Shown: positions 24,474 to 34,289, counted from the stretch's first letter. The stretch is DNA of 64,000 nt from Ruminococcus flavefaciens 007c (GCF_000571935.1 NZ_ATAX01000008.1:177999-241998), one strand, 5' to 3'. Numbers and translations: made by a program. The notes: generated by a model not told the origin, from the sequence alone.

Positions 24474-27350
24474 TTATTCAACAAGCTTCCTGCGGTAAAT
24501 GATAACATCGAATACATCAACACTTCCGTCGCCGTTGAGATCGGCCGACTTGAACTGCTTCTCCGTGAACTGATATGTTCCGTGGAGATACCTGTTAAGG
24601 ATGACCAGATCGCCTACATTCAATACAGCGTCTCCGTTGATATCGCCGTTCTTGTATGCGGAATCAGCGTCTATGACCTCAAACTTCCTGCCGTACATCT
24701 TGGCATATGCCTCGGCAGTAGAGCCTGCATATCCGTGGATAACAACATCATCAAGTTCGTCCTCGTCATAGTATCCGTAACGCTCTGAAACCGTCCTTGT
24801 CAGTTCCGTAATGGTCACTGATGCACGATATGCCTGTACATCAGCCGGATCTCTGGAAAGCACTGACACATATTTTGCAGGTATGGTATTCTCGCCTGAA
24901 CATATCTGACAGTTGCGGTCATAGATGTAAATATCCTTCATGAATTTAGCGTTCTTGAATTCATCGAAGTCAATGACGGAGGAGTACACGTCAGCTCTTT
25001 CCATTTTGTTATATTTTCCATTTGCCATCTCCCAGCCGACCTTCTTAACGCTCTTCGGGAAAACCGTGTCTGAATAGAGATCTACCGTTGCGATACCCTC
25101 GGTATCTTCTCTGATAACAAGCCTTTCGCCGCTTGCCTCCGTCTGAACCAGCCATTTTCCGATGTAGATGCCGCCTTTTTCATGCTCTGCGGCAGGCACC
25201 ATATCGAATGCGTTATTGCCGATCTGCTCAACACTGTCGGGTATGGAAATATCAGTAAGGAGACTGCACATACCGAAAACGCCGTTTCCGATAGTATCCA
25301 GAGTTTCCGGAAGCTTAACGCTTGCAAGCTTCTGTGAGCAGGCAAAGGCAGAGTCCTTTATTATCTCTGTTCCCTCTGGGATAACGATCTTCTCGACATT
25401 TTTAAGAGCCCAGCCTGCATATCTGTCAATGATCCTTACACTATCGGGGATAACGATCTCCCCGGAGTTATAAAAGCACGGTATCTTCACAAGCTTTTTC
25501 ATATCCTTGCTGTATACGATGCCGTCCACAGAACAGATATAGGGATTATCCTCGCTGACATCGAAATACATGATATTATTCTCGCTGGCGGAGTAACTGT
25601 CTTCAACAGTCTTTACCGTTTTAGGCAGATGTACCGTAAACTTTGCAAATGTATCCGCATCTGTATAGTCACGGAAGCCCGTTACGGGAACGCCCTTTAT
25701 CTCCTCGGGGATAGTAATATCAGACTTGAGCTTTCCGCCGTCCGTAAGAACAGCCTCTGCGGCCGCGCCGCCGTATATCCTGTACTGGATGCCGTTTCCC
25801 TCAAAGATCTCGGGGCCTACAGCAGCTGAAGCAGGCACAAAAGCCGAGAAGCATCTCCTGTACTTAATTGCATAATCCTCTGCCGCTGAGCCTCTGAATC
25901 CATGGATAACCGTATCGTATCTTGCTACGCCGTCCTGCTTTATGGGAGCATTATAGACCTTTTGTTTCGCATAGTACTCATCTGCGTTCTGTCCCAGCCT
26001 TTCCAAAAGCTCCTTTTCGGGATCTTCAGAATCCTCGTCAATCTCTATGAGCTCGGTGTTGATCGCCTTATGTACACTGCTTGCCGCTGAACCGGAGCTT
26101 GAAACATTTTCTTCAAAAATGTCCTTCAGACGTCCCACAGTCATCTCTTCTTCGATGTTTCTCCAGTATGCTGGGAAAGAAGAGGCGGAATCCTCGATCA
26201 CACAGTCGGGATCATGTATATATACTTCTTTTATGCCGCTGCATATAAGGGATCTTTCAGGAATAGTATGGCACCAGAAATCAACTCTTTCAACGTATAT
26301 ACCAATACCTGTCACCATACCTTCGCCTATATACTTTACAGTGTCCGGCACAACGACGCTCCTGAGGTCAGGCGTATCCCTGAGCAGTCCCCATGCAGTT
26401 CCCACGGTACCGACTCTGATATTGGCATCTTTAATATCCGAATAAAAACGCTTGCCCTTGTTCGGGGAGTTCTTTGCCTCAACATTAAGATCAACGTCCA
26501 CAGCCCAGTCACCAACATAGAGGATACCGTCTTCACTGACAGTACAGCCCGACTGATAAAAGGCTTCAACTCCGATCGCCTCAACAGCAGAAGGAATATT
26601 TATATCCTTCAGAACGGGACAGTAGCTGAATGCTCCCAGTTCTATGTACTTCAGACCTTCGGGAAGCTCGGCCTTTTCCAGTGAAGAACACCCCGTGAAC
26701 GTATTTGCGCGGACATATTCCAGATCCTTGGGAAGCTTTGCGCTTTTCAGGCCTTCACAGAACATGAAGGCGTATGACCATATCTCCTTTACGCTGTCGG
26801 GGATAGTCACACTCTTTATTGAGGCACAATGAGTAAAAGCAGCCATACCAACGGACTCTACTTCATCAGGGATGACTATATCTTCCTTTTCTGTCTTTGC
26901 AGGGCAGGCTATGACCTTTTTCATGTCATTTGTATAGAGTATTCCGTCCTCCATGACAAGTGACTCATTATCCTCGGGAACAACGATCTCCTCCAGATTT
27001 TCGCAATCCATTGAGAAGCCCTCACACTCTGCCATATACTTGCCGAGGACGATCTTTCTGAGCTTCTTGCAGCCAAGAAAAGCCGAACTCTCTATACTTG
27101 TCACAGGGCAGTCCTTAACGGTATCGGGAATAGTAACTTCCTCATCGTTCACACCGCTGAAGCTTGTAAGCTCAGCCTTGCCGTTCTGTATTGTAAACGA
27201 CATATTATCGACCTGTGCGTATGCTCCAACTTTTGTACCGGAAGAAACAGCAGCACTGCTGCTTACAGCCATGACAGACGCGGGAGCTGATGCAGCCGCA
27301 GACGTCAGTATCATAGAAAAAGCAGCGAGAAAAGAGATCATTTTTTTCAT
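24474..27350 (-). CDS. LRR_5 (BspA-type) repeat protein with dockerin
   Basis: A 958-residue secreted protein made of leucine-rich repeats of the BspA/Treponema type (for example VTIPDSVKEIWSYAFMFCEGLKSAKLP), a signal peptide (about 1-28) and a C-terminal type I dockerin (about 898-955; GDINGDAVLNVGDL and ADLNGDGSVDVFDV). The repeats form two blocks (about 45-480 and 530-870), each ending in a GxxGSxAExYA element (IHGFRGSAAEDYA, IHGYAGSTAEAYA), so the gene looks like an internal duplication. BspA proteins bind fibronectin or host surfaces; here adhesion or scaffold binding is possible, and no enzyme motif is seen. AGGAGG precedes the ATG. Own promoter and terminator. Confidence 0.92.
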   Translation of the reverse strand: MKKMISFLAAFSMILTSAAASAPASVMAVSSSAAVSSGTKVGAYAQVDNMSFTIQNGKAELTSFSGVNDEEVTIPDTVKDCPVTSIESSAFLGCKKLRKIVLGKYMAECEGFSMDCENLEEIVVPEDNESLVMEDGILYTNDMKKVIACPAKTEKEDIVIPDEVESVGMAAFTHCASIKSVTIPDSVKEIWSYAFMFCEGLKSAKLPKDLEYVRANTFTGCSSLEKAELPEGLKYIELGAFSYCPVLKDINIPSAVEAIGVEAFYQSGCTVSEDGILYVGDWAVDVDLNVEAKNSPNKGKRFYSDIKDANIRVGTVGTAWGLLRDTPDLRSVVVPDTVKYIGEGMVTGIGIYVERVDFWCHTIPERSLICSGIKEVYIHDPDCVIEDSASSFPAYWRNIEEEMTVGRLKDIFEENVSSSGSAASSVHKAINTELIEIDEDSEDPEKELLERLGQNADEYYAKQKVYNAPIKQDGVARYDTVIHGFRGSAAEDYAIKYRRCFSAFVPASAAVGPEIFEGNGIQYRIYGGAAAEAVLTDGGKLKSDITIPEEIKGVPVTGFRDYTDADTFAKFTVHLPKTVKTVEDSYSASENNIMYFDVSEDNPYICSVDGIVYSKDMKKLVKIPCFYNSGEIVIPDSVRIIDRYAGWALKNVEKIVIPEGTEIIKDSAFACSQKLASVKLPETLDTIGNGVFGMCSLLTDISIPDSVEQIGNNAFDMVPAAEHEKGGIYIGKWLVQTEASGERLVIREDTEGIATVDLYSDTVFPKSVKKVGWEMANGKYNKMERADVYSSVIDFDEFKNAKFMKDIYIYDRNCQICSGENTIPAKYVSVLSRDPADVQAYRASVTITELTRTVSERYGYYDEDELDDVVIHGYAGSTAEAYAKMYGRKFEVIDADSAYKNGDINGDAVLNVGDLVILNRYLHGTYQFTEKQFKSADLNGDGSVDVFDVIIYRRKLVE

Positions 27351-27425
27351 TTTTAAATCCTCCTATAAAACCCATTCTGAATGACCGCAGAGCAATTTCA
27401 TGCCATACGGTCTGTCTGTAATTAT

Positions 27426-27454
27426 ATTTTATCACATAATGTCTGTAATTTCAA
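27426..27454 (-). promoter_or_regulatory. Promoter of the large LRR_5-dockerin gene
   Basis: Minus strand TTGAAA, 17-base spacer, TAAAAT. A 10-base direct repeat GTCTGTAATT (27414-27423 and 27441-27450) flanks the -10 box. Confidence 0.65.
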
Positions 27455-27457
27455 TAG

Positions 27458-27485
27458 AAAAAGTCCCGCATACGCAGGACTTTTT
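27458..27485 (-). terminator. Terminator after the second LRR_5-dockerin gene
   Basis: AAAAAGTCC paired with GGACTTTTT around a GC-rich 10-base loop; the T run ends the minus-strand RNA. Confidence 0.8.
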
Positions 27486-27489
27486 GACT

Positions 27490-29211
27490 TTACTTTGAAA
27501 GCATTGTTATGACCATTCTTCTGAGGACACAGAGATCGAAAACATCAATGATATTATCGCCGTTAAGATCGGAATTCTCTATGCTCACGCTGCCTGTTTT
27601 CTTTCCGAGAAGGAAGCCGCTCATGCATACGATGTCAGCTGTATTTACCTCACCGTCACCGTTTGAGTCGCCTTTGACCGCGGCAGTCACCGTTGAAGTA
27701 GTCGATGTGGTGGTTGTCTTTGATGTAGTTGTAGTGGAAGTTGTAGACTTGGAAGTAGTCGATGTGGTGGTTGTTGTCTTTGATGTAGTTGTAGTGGAAG
27801 TTGTAGGCTTGGAAGTAGTCGATGTAGTGGTGGTTGTCTTCGATGTAGTTGTAGTGGAAGTTGTAGACTTGGAAGTAGTCGATGTGGTGGTTGTTGTCTT
27901 TGATGTGGTCGTAGTGGAAGTTGTCACAGGCGGCTGATCGTCGATAACCTCGAATTTAGCTTTGCTGCTTTCTGCAAATCTCTCTGCAGTAGATCCCTTA
28001 TATCCTCTTACAGTAACATAATAGATAGTCTCTCCCGTATCGTGATTGTAGCCCGTAGTAAAATATGTAAGGCATCGTGAAAGAGGTGTTTTGGGATTGA
28101 GGAAGGTCATAGTTCCGCTGTAATGATATACCGTGTAAAGGGAATACAGCTCCATATCCTTCAGTGTAGCAGGAAAGGTAAGATCATTAAGGTGGTTGAA
28201 ATAAAATGCCAGCGGACCTATCTTTTCCGTACCATCAGGGACCACATATGCACCGTCCTCATTTTTCCTCTCGGGATATTTCAGCAAAGTCTTCAGATCC
28301 TTTGAGAACATTACGCCGTCAACGTCGGTATACTCCGGATTATCCTTGCTTACATATATATCCCTGAGGTAATAGAGCCATTCGATGAACCTGTAATCGT
28401 CAGTATATGTTGACGGAACAGTTATAGCCGTTATCTTCTTGCAGTTGATAAAGGCGTCTCTGTCTATACTTGTTACCCCCTCAGGGATAACATAGTTATC
28501 GCTTTCGGTATAGCAGGCCACGTGTACGAGCTTTGTATGCTCCTCGTTCATTACAGCGCCGTTTACCATATCAAACCAAGGGTTATCCTCTGCAACATCC
28601 AGACTTGTACAATACGGAGCATTCAGTGCGCAGGAGCCTATCTCACGGACATTTTTCGGGATATACAGCTCCTCTATCAGGCTTCCCTGAAATGCACTGA
28701 TAGCGATCACCTCAACAGATTCGGGGATATTGATATGCTTCAGCCAGCCGTCACGTGCATGGGCTGAATTGGCGATTATCTTTACACCGTCGGGTATAGT
28801 CAGAGTGTCCTCGTCCAGTCTGTATTCTCCGATATAGCCTATATCCGTCATGGAATGGGTGCATATCAGGCAGTCGTTGATAACAGCGAAGTTCTTATTG
28901 TCATCTGCAATGGAGAATTTTCTGGAAGAAGAAAGACTGAGCTTTGTATTGTAATTCCAGTCCGTTACGGGAAGTCCCTCTATCTCGGCAGGGATAACAA
29001 CAGGCTCGGAACCGCTCTTTATACCGTCAAGCTCGATATGATCTGCATAGATATTGTACTTGAATATGTCGTTCTCACCCTGAGTAAAGGTTACGGCAGC
29101 ACCGTCATCGGCAGCTGCTGCGATAACTGTATCGGATACTCCGACGGGCTGTAAAGCTCCTGCCAGCAAAGAAACGGCAAGAAAAGATGCAATGTATTTT
29201 CTGATTTTCAT
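27490..29211 (-). CDS. LRR_5 repeat protein with Thr/Ser-rich linker and dockerin
   Basis: A 573-residue secreted protein: signal peptide (about 1-30), LRR_5 repeats (about 40-400), the GYKGSTAERFAES element (about 405-417), a linker of TTTTSKTTTTTSTTSK units (about 430-505), and a C-terminal type I dockerin (about 510-570; GDSNGDGEVNTADIVCMSG and SDLNGDNIIDVFDLCVLRR). The linker DNA is a tandem repeat, probably O-glycosylated in the mature protein as in other cellulosomal Thr-rich linkers (family knowledge). No catalytic motif. GGAGG lies before the ATG; a near-consensus promoter lies upstream. Role as adhesin or cell-surface partner is inference. Confidence 0.92.
   Translation of the reverse strand: MKIRKYIASFLAVSLLAGALQPVGVSDTVIAAAADDGAAVTFTQGENDIFKYNIYADHIELDGIKSGSEPVVIPAEIEGLPVTDWNYNTKLSLSSSRKFSIADDNKNFAVINDCLICTHSMTDIGYIGEYRLDEDTLTIPDGVKIIANSAHARDGWLKHINIPESVEVIAISAFQGSLIEELYIPKNVREIGSCALNAPYCTSLDVAEDNPWFDMVNGAVMNEEHTKLVHVACYTESDNYVIPEGVTSIDRDAFINCKKITAITVPSTYTDDYRFIEWLYYLRDIYVSKDNPEYTDVDGVMFSKDLKTLLKYPERKNEDGAYVVPDGTEKIGPLAFYFNHLNDLTFPATLKDMELYSLYTVYHYSGTMTFLNPKTPLSRCLTYFTTGYNHDTGETIYYVTVRGYKGSTAERFAESSKAKFEVIDDQPPVTTSTTTTSKTTTTTSTTSKSTTSTTTTSKTTTTTSTTSKPTTSTTTTSKTTTTTSTTSKSTTSTTTTSKTTTTSTTSTVTAAVKGDSNGDGEVNTADIVCMSGFLLGKKTGSVSIENSDLNGDNIIDVFDLCVLRRMVITMLSK
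27700..27935 (-). repeat. Thr/Ser-coding tandem repeats in the LRR_5-dockerin linker
   Basis: About four copies of a roughly 60-base unit coding TSTTTTSKTTTTTSTTSK. Copies differ at a few third positions and in one Ser/Pro codon. Confidence 0.8.
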
Positions 29212-29264
29212 GATAAACCTCCATTTATTCCCTATACCGGGAGCTTTATTAATATTTTATACTT

Positions 29265-29293
29265 ATTATAGCACATTTTTTAGATAATTGCAA
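29265..29293 (-). promoter_or_regulatory. Sigma-A promoter of the LRR_5/Thr-linker gene
   Basis: Minus strand TTGCAA, 17-base spacer, TATAAT; predicted RNA start near 29258. Confidence 0.8.
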
Positions 29294-29297
29294 GCAA

Positions 29298-29326
29298 AAA
29301 CGGGAGTCCCTCAGGATCTCCCGTTT
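29298..29326 (-). terminator. Terminator of the feo operon
   Basis: AAACGGGAG paired with CTCCCGTTT (loop of 11); minus-strand tail TTTTTGCTT. Confidence 0.75.
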
Positions 29327-29442
29327 CTGTAAGAGCAGCCGCAGCAGCCCTTTCCCTTTATTTTATTGCGTATACATACAGTCACAGCTGCGGTAAATGC
29401 AGCAGCAATGACCGCAATAAGTACGATATCGATAATATTCAT
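29311..29442 (-). CDS. FeoB-associated Cys-rich membrane protein
   Basis: A 43-residue protein: one membrane segment (about residues 3-22) followed by a basic tail with a GCCGC cysteine cluster, the layout of the FeoB-associated Cys-rich family. Its ATG overlaps the feoB stop, with AGGAGC upstream, so translation is coupled. A second ATG one codon earlier is also possible. The cysteines may bind iron on the cytoplasmic side. The gene is last in the operon and is followed by a terminator. Confidence 0.85.
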   Translation of the reverse strand: MNIIDIVLIAVIAAAFTAAVTVCIRNKIKGKGCCGCSYRNGRS

Positions 29443-31790
29443 CATGCTGCTCCTATCATCATGCCTATAAGCCTTACTGCAACGGCAGCAGCCCATGCAA
29501 TGCCGCACTGCCATAACACTACCGCCAAAGCCCATTTTTTTCCGAGCTCTCTTTTTATGGAGGCAACTGCCGCCACGCAGGGAGTATACAGCAGAGAGAA
29601 TACCAGCAGAGAAGCTGCTGTCAGTGATGTCATGGAAGCCTTGACTCCGCCGCCGTAAAGAATCTCAAGTGTGGAAACTACGCTTTCCTTGGCCATGAAG
29701 CCGCTTACCAGAGAAACCACTATCCGCCAGTCCCCCAGTCCTGCGGGCTTCATAAGAGGAGCCGCCAGCCCCGCCGCCTTGGCAAGTATACTGTCCTCGG
29801 CATTTTCCACAATATTGAGTTTAAGGTCGAAATTCTGCAAAAACCATACGCATATGGTAGCAATGAGTATTACTGTAAAAGCTCTCTGAAGGAAGTCCTT
29901 TGCCTTTTCCCAGAGCAGCTGTCCCACATTTCTGGCGCCGGGAAGACGATAATTGGGAAGCTCCATAACAAAAGGCACTGCTTCTCCTCTGAAAAGGACG
30001 CCCTTGTAAAGACAGGCAGCAAGAATACCCATGACTATGCCGAGGAGATAAAGTCCTATCATTATCAGTCCGCCTCTTTTCGGAAAGAAAGCATTCACAA
30101 AGAAGGCGTATATGGGAAGCTTTGCGGTACAGCTCATGAACGGAGTAAGGAGTATGGTCATTTTTCTGTCTCTCTCACTGGGAAGAGTCCTTGTGGCCAT
30201 TACCGCAGGCACGGAGCATCCGAAGCCTATGAGCATGGGAACTATACTTCTTCCCGAAAGACCTATCTTACGCAAGAGCTTATCCATAAAGAAGGCAACG
30301 CGGGCGATATATCCGCTGTCCTCAAGCATGGAAAGGAAGAAGAACAGGGTGACGATTATCGGCAGGAAGCTGAGAACGCTTCCCACTCCCGCAAAGATAC
30401 CGTCTATGATAAGGCTGTGTATGGTATCGTTCACATGAGCATTTACAAGAGCCCTGTCCGTTATCCCGGTAAGCTTACCGATACCGCTCTCCATGAGCCC
30501 CTGCATCCATGCACCGATAACATTGAAGGTCAGCCAGAACACCAGTCCCATGATACATATAAAGGCAGGTATCGCAGTGTATTTTCCGGTGAGAACACTG
30601 TCTATCCTGCGGCTTCTTATATGCTCCTTACTCTCGTGAGGCTTGGTGACAGCCTCATCGCAGAGCCTCTGTATAAAGGAAAAACGCATATCCGCAATAG
30701 CCGCGCTCCTGTCCAGTCCCCTTTCCTTTTCCAGCTGCATTACGATATGGTCTATCATTTCCTCCTCGTTTTTATCCAGATCAAGCTGGGAAATAATGAG
30801 ATGATCGTTTTCTATGACCTTGCAGGCTGCAAAACGTATGGGAAGTCCCGATTTCTCGGCGTGATCCTCAATAAGGTGGCATATACCGTGTATGCAGCGG
30901 TGAACTGCTCCGCCGTTTCGTGATTTGCCGCAGAAATCAGTCTCTACGGGACATTCCTGATACTTTGCCACATGGAGGGCGTGTTCTATGAGCTCCTCGA
31001 TACCCTCATTTTTCGCAGCAGAGATTGGTACGACAGGCACTCCGAGCAGATGCTCCATACGGTTTACGTCTATGCCTCCGCCGTTGGCAGAAAGCTCATC
31101 CATCATATTCAGAGCAACTACCATGGGGACATTCATTTCTATGAGCTGCATCGTAAGATAAAGATTGCGCTCTATATTTGTAACATCAACGATATTGATT
31201 ATAGCATGGGGCTTTTCATCCAGCACGAAATTCCTCGATACTATCTCCTCGCTGGTATACGGGGACATGGAGTATATACCAGGAAGATCCGTGATAACGG
31301 TATCATCATGTCCCTTTATGGCACCGTCCTTCCTGTCCACGGTAACTCCGGGAAAGTTTCCCACGTGCTGCTTTGAACCAGTCAGCCTGTTGAAAAGCGT
31401 TGTTTTCCCACAGTTCTGGTTGCCGACAAGAGCAAATTTCATGGTAGTGCCTTCAGGCAGCGGAGTACCGTCGCCCTTGACATGGAATTTGCCTCCCTCG
31501 CCCAGTCCGGGGTGAGCTATTTTCTTTTTCTCGGGCTTTTTTGCGGAAAGGCTCTCCTTTTCTGCAACAGGCTCTGTCTCTATCTGCTCGGCGTCCGCAA
31601 GGCGCAGGGTGAGCTCATAGCCGTGGAGCCTAAGCTCCACAGGATCACCCATAGGCGCGTATTTCACCAAGGTTATCTCCGTCCCCGGGATAATGCCCAT
31701 ATCAAGGAAGTGCTGACGAAGGGCTCCGTTTCCGCCAAGACTTACTACCTTAACGGTCTGACCTATCTTAGCTTCTTTTAAAGTTGACAT
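29442..31790 (-). CDS. feoB: Ferrous iron transporter with FeoA domain fused to FeoB
   Basis: A 782-residue membrane protein that imports Fe(II) under low-oxygen conditions. Residues about 1-72 are a FeoA (SH3-like) domain (LRQHFLDMGIIPGTEITLVKY). After a Lys-rich linker comes the FeoB G domain (P-loop GNQNCGKTTLFN, ITDLPGIYSMSPY) and the membrane channel with two gate regions (LPIIVTLFFFLSMLEDSGY; SMPTLIGFGCSVPAV-like PMLIGFGCSVPAVMATR). FeoA is usually a separate gene; here it is in the same frame. The start at 31790 (ATG) is favoured over the GTG three codons upstream because AAAGGTGA precedes it. A Cys-rich partner follows. Confidence 0.95.
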   Translation of the reverse strand: MSTLKEAKIGQTVKVVSLGGNGALRQHFLDMGIIPGTEITLVKYAPMGDPVELRLHGYELTLRLADAEQIETEPVAEKESLSAKKPEKKKIAHPGLGEGGKFHVKGDGTPLPEGTTMKFALVGNQNCGKTTLFNRLTGSKQHVGNFPGVTVDRKDGAIKGHDDTVITDLPGIYSMSPYTSEEIVSRNFVLDEKPHAIINIVDVTNIERNLYLTMQLIEMNVPMVVALNMMDELSANGGGIDVNRMEHLLGVPVVPISAAKNEGIEELIEHALHVAKYQECPVETDFCGKSRNGGAVHRCIHGICHLIEDHAEKSGLPIRFAACKVIENDHLIISQLDLDKNEEEMIDHIVMQLEKERGLDRSAAIADMRFSFIQRLCDEAVTKPHESKEHIRSRRIDSVLTGKYTAIPAFICIMGLVFWLTFNVIGAWMQGLMESGIGKLTGITDRALVNAHVNDTIHSLIIDGIFAGVGSVLSFLPIIVTLFFFLSMLEDSGYIARVAFFMDKLLRKIGLSGRSIVPMLIGFGCSVPAVMATRTLPSERDRKMTILLTPFMSCTAKLPIYAFFVNAFFPKRGGLIMIGLYLLGIVMGILAACLYKGVLFRGEAVPFVMELPNYRLPGARNVGQLLWEKAKDFLQRAFTVILIATICVWFLQNFDLKLNIVENAEDSILAKAAGLAAPLMKPAGLGDWRIVVSLVSGFMAKESVVSTLEILYGGGVKASMTSLTAASLLVFSLLYTPCVAAVASIKRELGKKWALAVVLWQCGIAWAAAVAVRLIGMMIGAA

Positions 31791-31980
31791 TTCTTTCACC
31801 TTTATTCTGAATATACTTATCTCATTTTCAAGTTAATTCTATCACATAAACAGGTCAGTTGCAACAACATCGGCAGCAAAAGGAATAACTTCTACCTTTT
31901 GAACAAAAATAATCAGAACAATATTGTTACCGTGGTATAACTTTATATCATATATAGTCAATCAACAGCTATACGGCGAA

Positions 31981-32015
31981 AAAGCGGCGCTTGCGATCAA
32001 CGCAAACGCCGCTTT
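31981..32015 (-). terminator. Terminator after the triple GH11-like gene
   Basis: A long stem of AAAGCGGCG/CGCCGCTTT and TTGCG/CGCAA around a 5-base loop; the minus-strand tail is TTTTTCGCC. Confidence 0.9.
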
Positions 32016-32042
32016 GTCATACAGTTATTAGCAAGTATAAAC

Positions 32043-34289
32043 TTATTTTACTATTCTTCTCAGTGCGATGAGATCAAAGCTGTCCCATACGCCGTCGCCG
32101 TTGATGTCGAAATCCTTGCCTTCCACATCACATTTCTCACCGAGAAGGAATTTTTTCAGAAGCTCAACATCATTTTCGTCAAATTCCTCCGATGATTCGT
32201 CCATTCTGACTTTAACTTCAGCACGGTTAAAGTATACATTTCCATCACCTGCACCGCAGATGTCAGTATTGATATACGCATCTACAATGTCGCCTGCCAC
32301 AAGTCCTGCCGCACGCCAGGCTTTAATATGCTTTGCAAGATCAATACTTCCGCTGACATTGATATGATTTCCTGTCAGCGCCTTCTTAACGCTGTAATAC
32401 TCGTCTATGCACCTGCCGCCGTAGCGAAATGAAAAACGTGTATGCCTTACATAAAGATCGTACTCCTCACCGTCTATATCTGCTCTCCCGAGCTTCTCCG
32501 CATCAAGAGGAACAAATGGGTCATTTGAAGCGTCACAGATGAAATACTTTATATACGGCTCATCGTTTTCGCCTTTCAGAACACCCTCCGCATTTATGCG
32601 GTACGTACCGTCAGTGCTTACATCTGCGTTGTAATCCAGGACAACAGTGATGTTCTTATCGGATGAGACCTCATCAGAGTCGATTTCACGGCCCTTTCCG
32701 AAGGAAAACAGGTCCTCATTTCTGTCGTTGAAGCACTTGGCATGGTAAATACCGTCTTTTTCGACCGTAAGCACTCCGTCGTCTCCTGCCCTGTAATACT
32801 TATAGCCGTCTATCGTCACGGAAGGAGTATCAGCTCCGAGCACGGTGAAGCTGTCGCCGGAGCGCTCCATGCTGATATTGACATCCGTTATGCTGAAATC
32901 TCCCTTGCCCTTGCCTTTTGTCTCCACAAAAGCACTGACATCACGCACATTTTTTCCTGGCTTGAGGCCGGCCTTTTCCCAGGCTTCAATATGCTTCAGC
33001 AGATCCACATTACTGTAAACGCCATAGCCATAGTCATGTTCAAATTCCACTCTGCTGACGCTGAAATACTGTGTCAGACCGCCGACGACTGGAAGCTTCC
33101 TCTTGTAAATATCGAATGTTATGTTGTCGATCTCTGCGGTGTCGACAAACTCCGCATTATTCAGAAAATCCTCTTTCCCGTTGCTTACCTCAATGATATA
33201 GAACTCAATATACGGATCTGTCATCCAACCGTAAATACCACCGATGTAGCTGCTCTTGCTTCCGAAGACAGTGTGGTAATCAGCTTTCAGCTTCGTGATA
33301 TCCTTCAATGGTATACCTACCTCGCCAAAGAATCCCTTTGTGAACAGGCAGGACGCATTATCTTTATCGTTGTCAATGGTGCACTTGGCATCACCGTTTC
33401 TTTCCACCTTCATACTGCCGTTGGAACAGGAGTCGTCCTGCCAGAAGGCATAGGTAAGACCGTCGCGGTATACCTTTTTCTCAATGATCGTACTATTGTA
33501 GTCATTCGGCACATCCATCTCCTTGGGATAGTCAACCGTTATGATGTTGTTGCTGAAAAGCTCCGCGGAGCCCTCACCTTCCTCTGCACGAAGCAGATAA
33601 CGCGGCGACATTAAGCTGATGAAATCAACGCCGTTTTTCTGAAGTCCGTCCATAACGCCTCTGATGTCTATTCTTCCGCTTACAGGACGATCAGATCTAA
33701 GGTTTTCGGCACGGGCTGCAATTATAACATTCACAGTTATTTCGTCATAGACCTCCCGTGACCTGTATACATTGTAAACCGCTCCGTTAACGTTGATATC
33801 AAAGACCTTATTATCCTCTGAGATACCGGTCACATCGGAATAGGCTTCCAGTACACGTACCTCTGTGAGCTCTTTTGCACCTCTTTCATAGCCGTTGAAA
33901 GTCGCACCGAAACAAAATGAGTCCTTGCATTTTATCTCTGCCCTGTAATCCATAAGGTACAGCTTCTTATCTGTCATTAAAATGTGGTCTGATTTTCCGG
34001 CGCAGAAATCCACAAGCTTGATCCCACTCCAGGAGCAGCTGAAGTTCTTGTTGAGCTTGTTAATATCAAATGATATACTGCCTGCATCATCGGGTTTAAA
34101 AACAGCGTATTCATCTCCGCCGCCTGTTCCCTCCAGATGTTCGATGAAGCTATCGTCATCGGCGGTGGTGACCGCAGCAGCAGGTACATTTTCATCTCCC
34201 ACAGCCTGTACAGGAAAAGCTGCAAGAGCAGCTGCTGTAACAGTGCAGGCTGTAATTGCCGCAATAAAGTGCCTGATCTTCTGATTCAA
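32043..34289 (-). CDS. Three tandem GH11-like modules with dockerin
   Basis: A 748-residue secreted protein (signal peptide about 1-30, ending PVQA). Three regions resemble the GH11 xylanase jelly roll when laid against the GH11 genes at the right end of the window. Module 2 (about 290-470) keeps both catalytic positions: Glu362 in DPYIEFYIIE and Glu456 in FVETKGKGKG, 94 residues apart. Module 3 (about 490-690) has Lys581 in EPYIKYFICD and Asn674 in AYINTDICG, so it should be inactive. Module 1 (about 60-260) is the most diverged (FSCSWSGIKLVDF). The end (about 700-748) is a dockerin whose first loop is degenerate and second is clear (DINGDGVWDSFDLIALRR). TTG start with AAGGAGG. Modules 1 and 3 may bind rather than cut xylan. 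Confidence 0.8.
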   Translation of the reverse strand: MNQKIRHFIAAITACTVTAAALAAFPVQAVGDENVPAAAVTTADDDSFIEHLEGTGGGDEYAVFKPDDAGSISFDINKLNKNFSCSWSGIKLVDFCAGKSDHILMTDKKLYLMDYRAEIKCKDSFCFGATFNGYERGAKELTEVRVLEAYSDVTGISEDNKVFDINVNGAVYNVYRSREVYDEITVNVIIAARAENLRSDRPVSGRIDIRGVMDGLQKNGVDFISLMSPRYLLRAEEGEGSAELFSNNIITVDYPKEMDVPNDYNSTIIEKKVYRDGLTYAFWQDDSCSNGSMKVERNGDAKCTIDNDKDNASCLFTKGFFGEVGIPLKDITKLKADYHTVFGSKSSYIGGIYGWMTDPYIEFYIIEVSNGKEDFLNNAEFVDTAEIDNITFDIYKRKLPVVGGLTQYFSVSRVEFEHDYGYGVYSNVDLLKHIEAWEKAGLKPGKNVRDVSAFVETKGKGKGDFSITDVNISMERSGDSFTVLGADTPSVTIDGYKYYRAGDDGVLTVEKDGIYHAKCFNDRNEDLFSFGKGREIDSDEVSSDKNITVVLDYNADVSTDGTYRINAEGVLKGENDEPYIKYFICDASNDPFVPLDAEKLGRADIDGEEYDLYVRHTRFSFRYGGRCIDEYYSVKKALTGNHINVSGSIDLAKHIKAWRAAGLVAGDIVDAYINTDICGAGDGNVYFNRAEVKVRMDESSEEFDENDVELLKKFLLGEKCDVEGKDFDINGDGVWDSFDLIALRRIVK

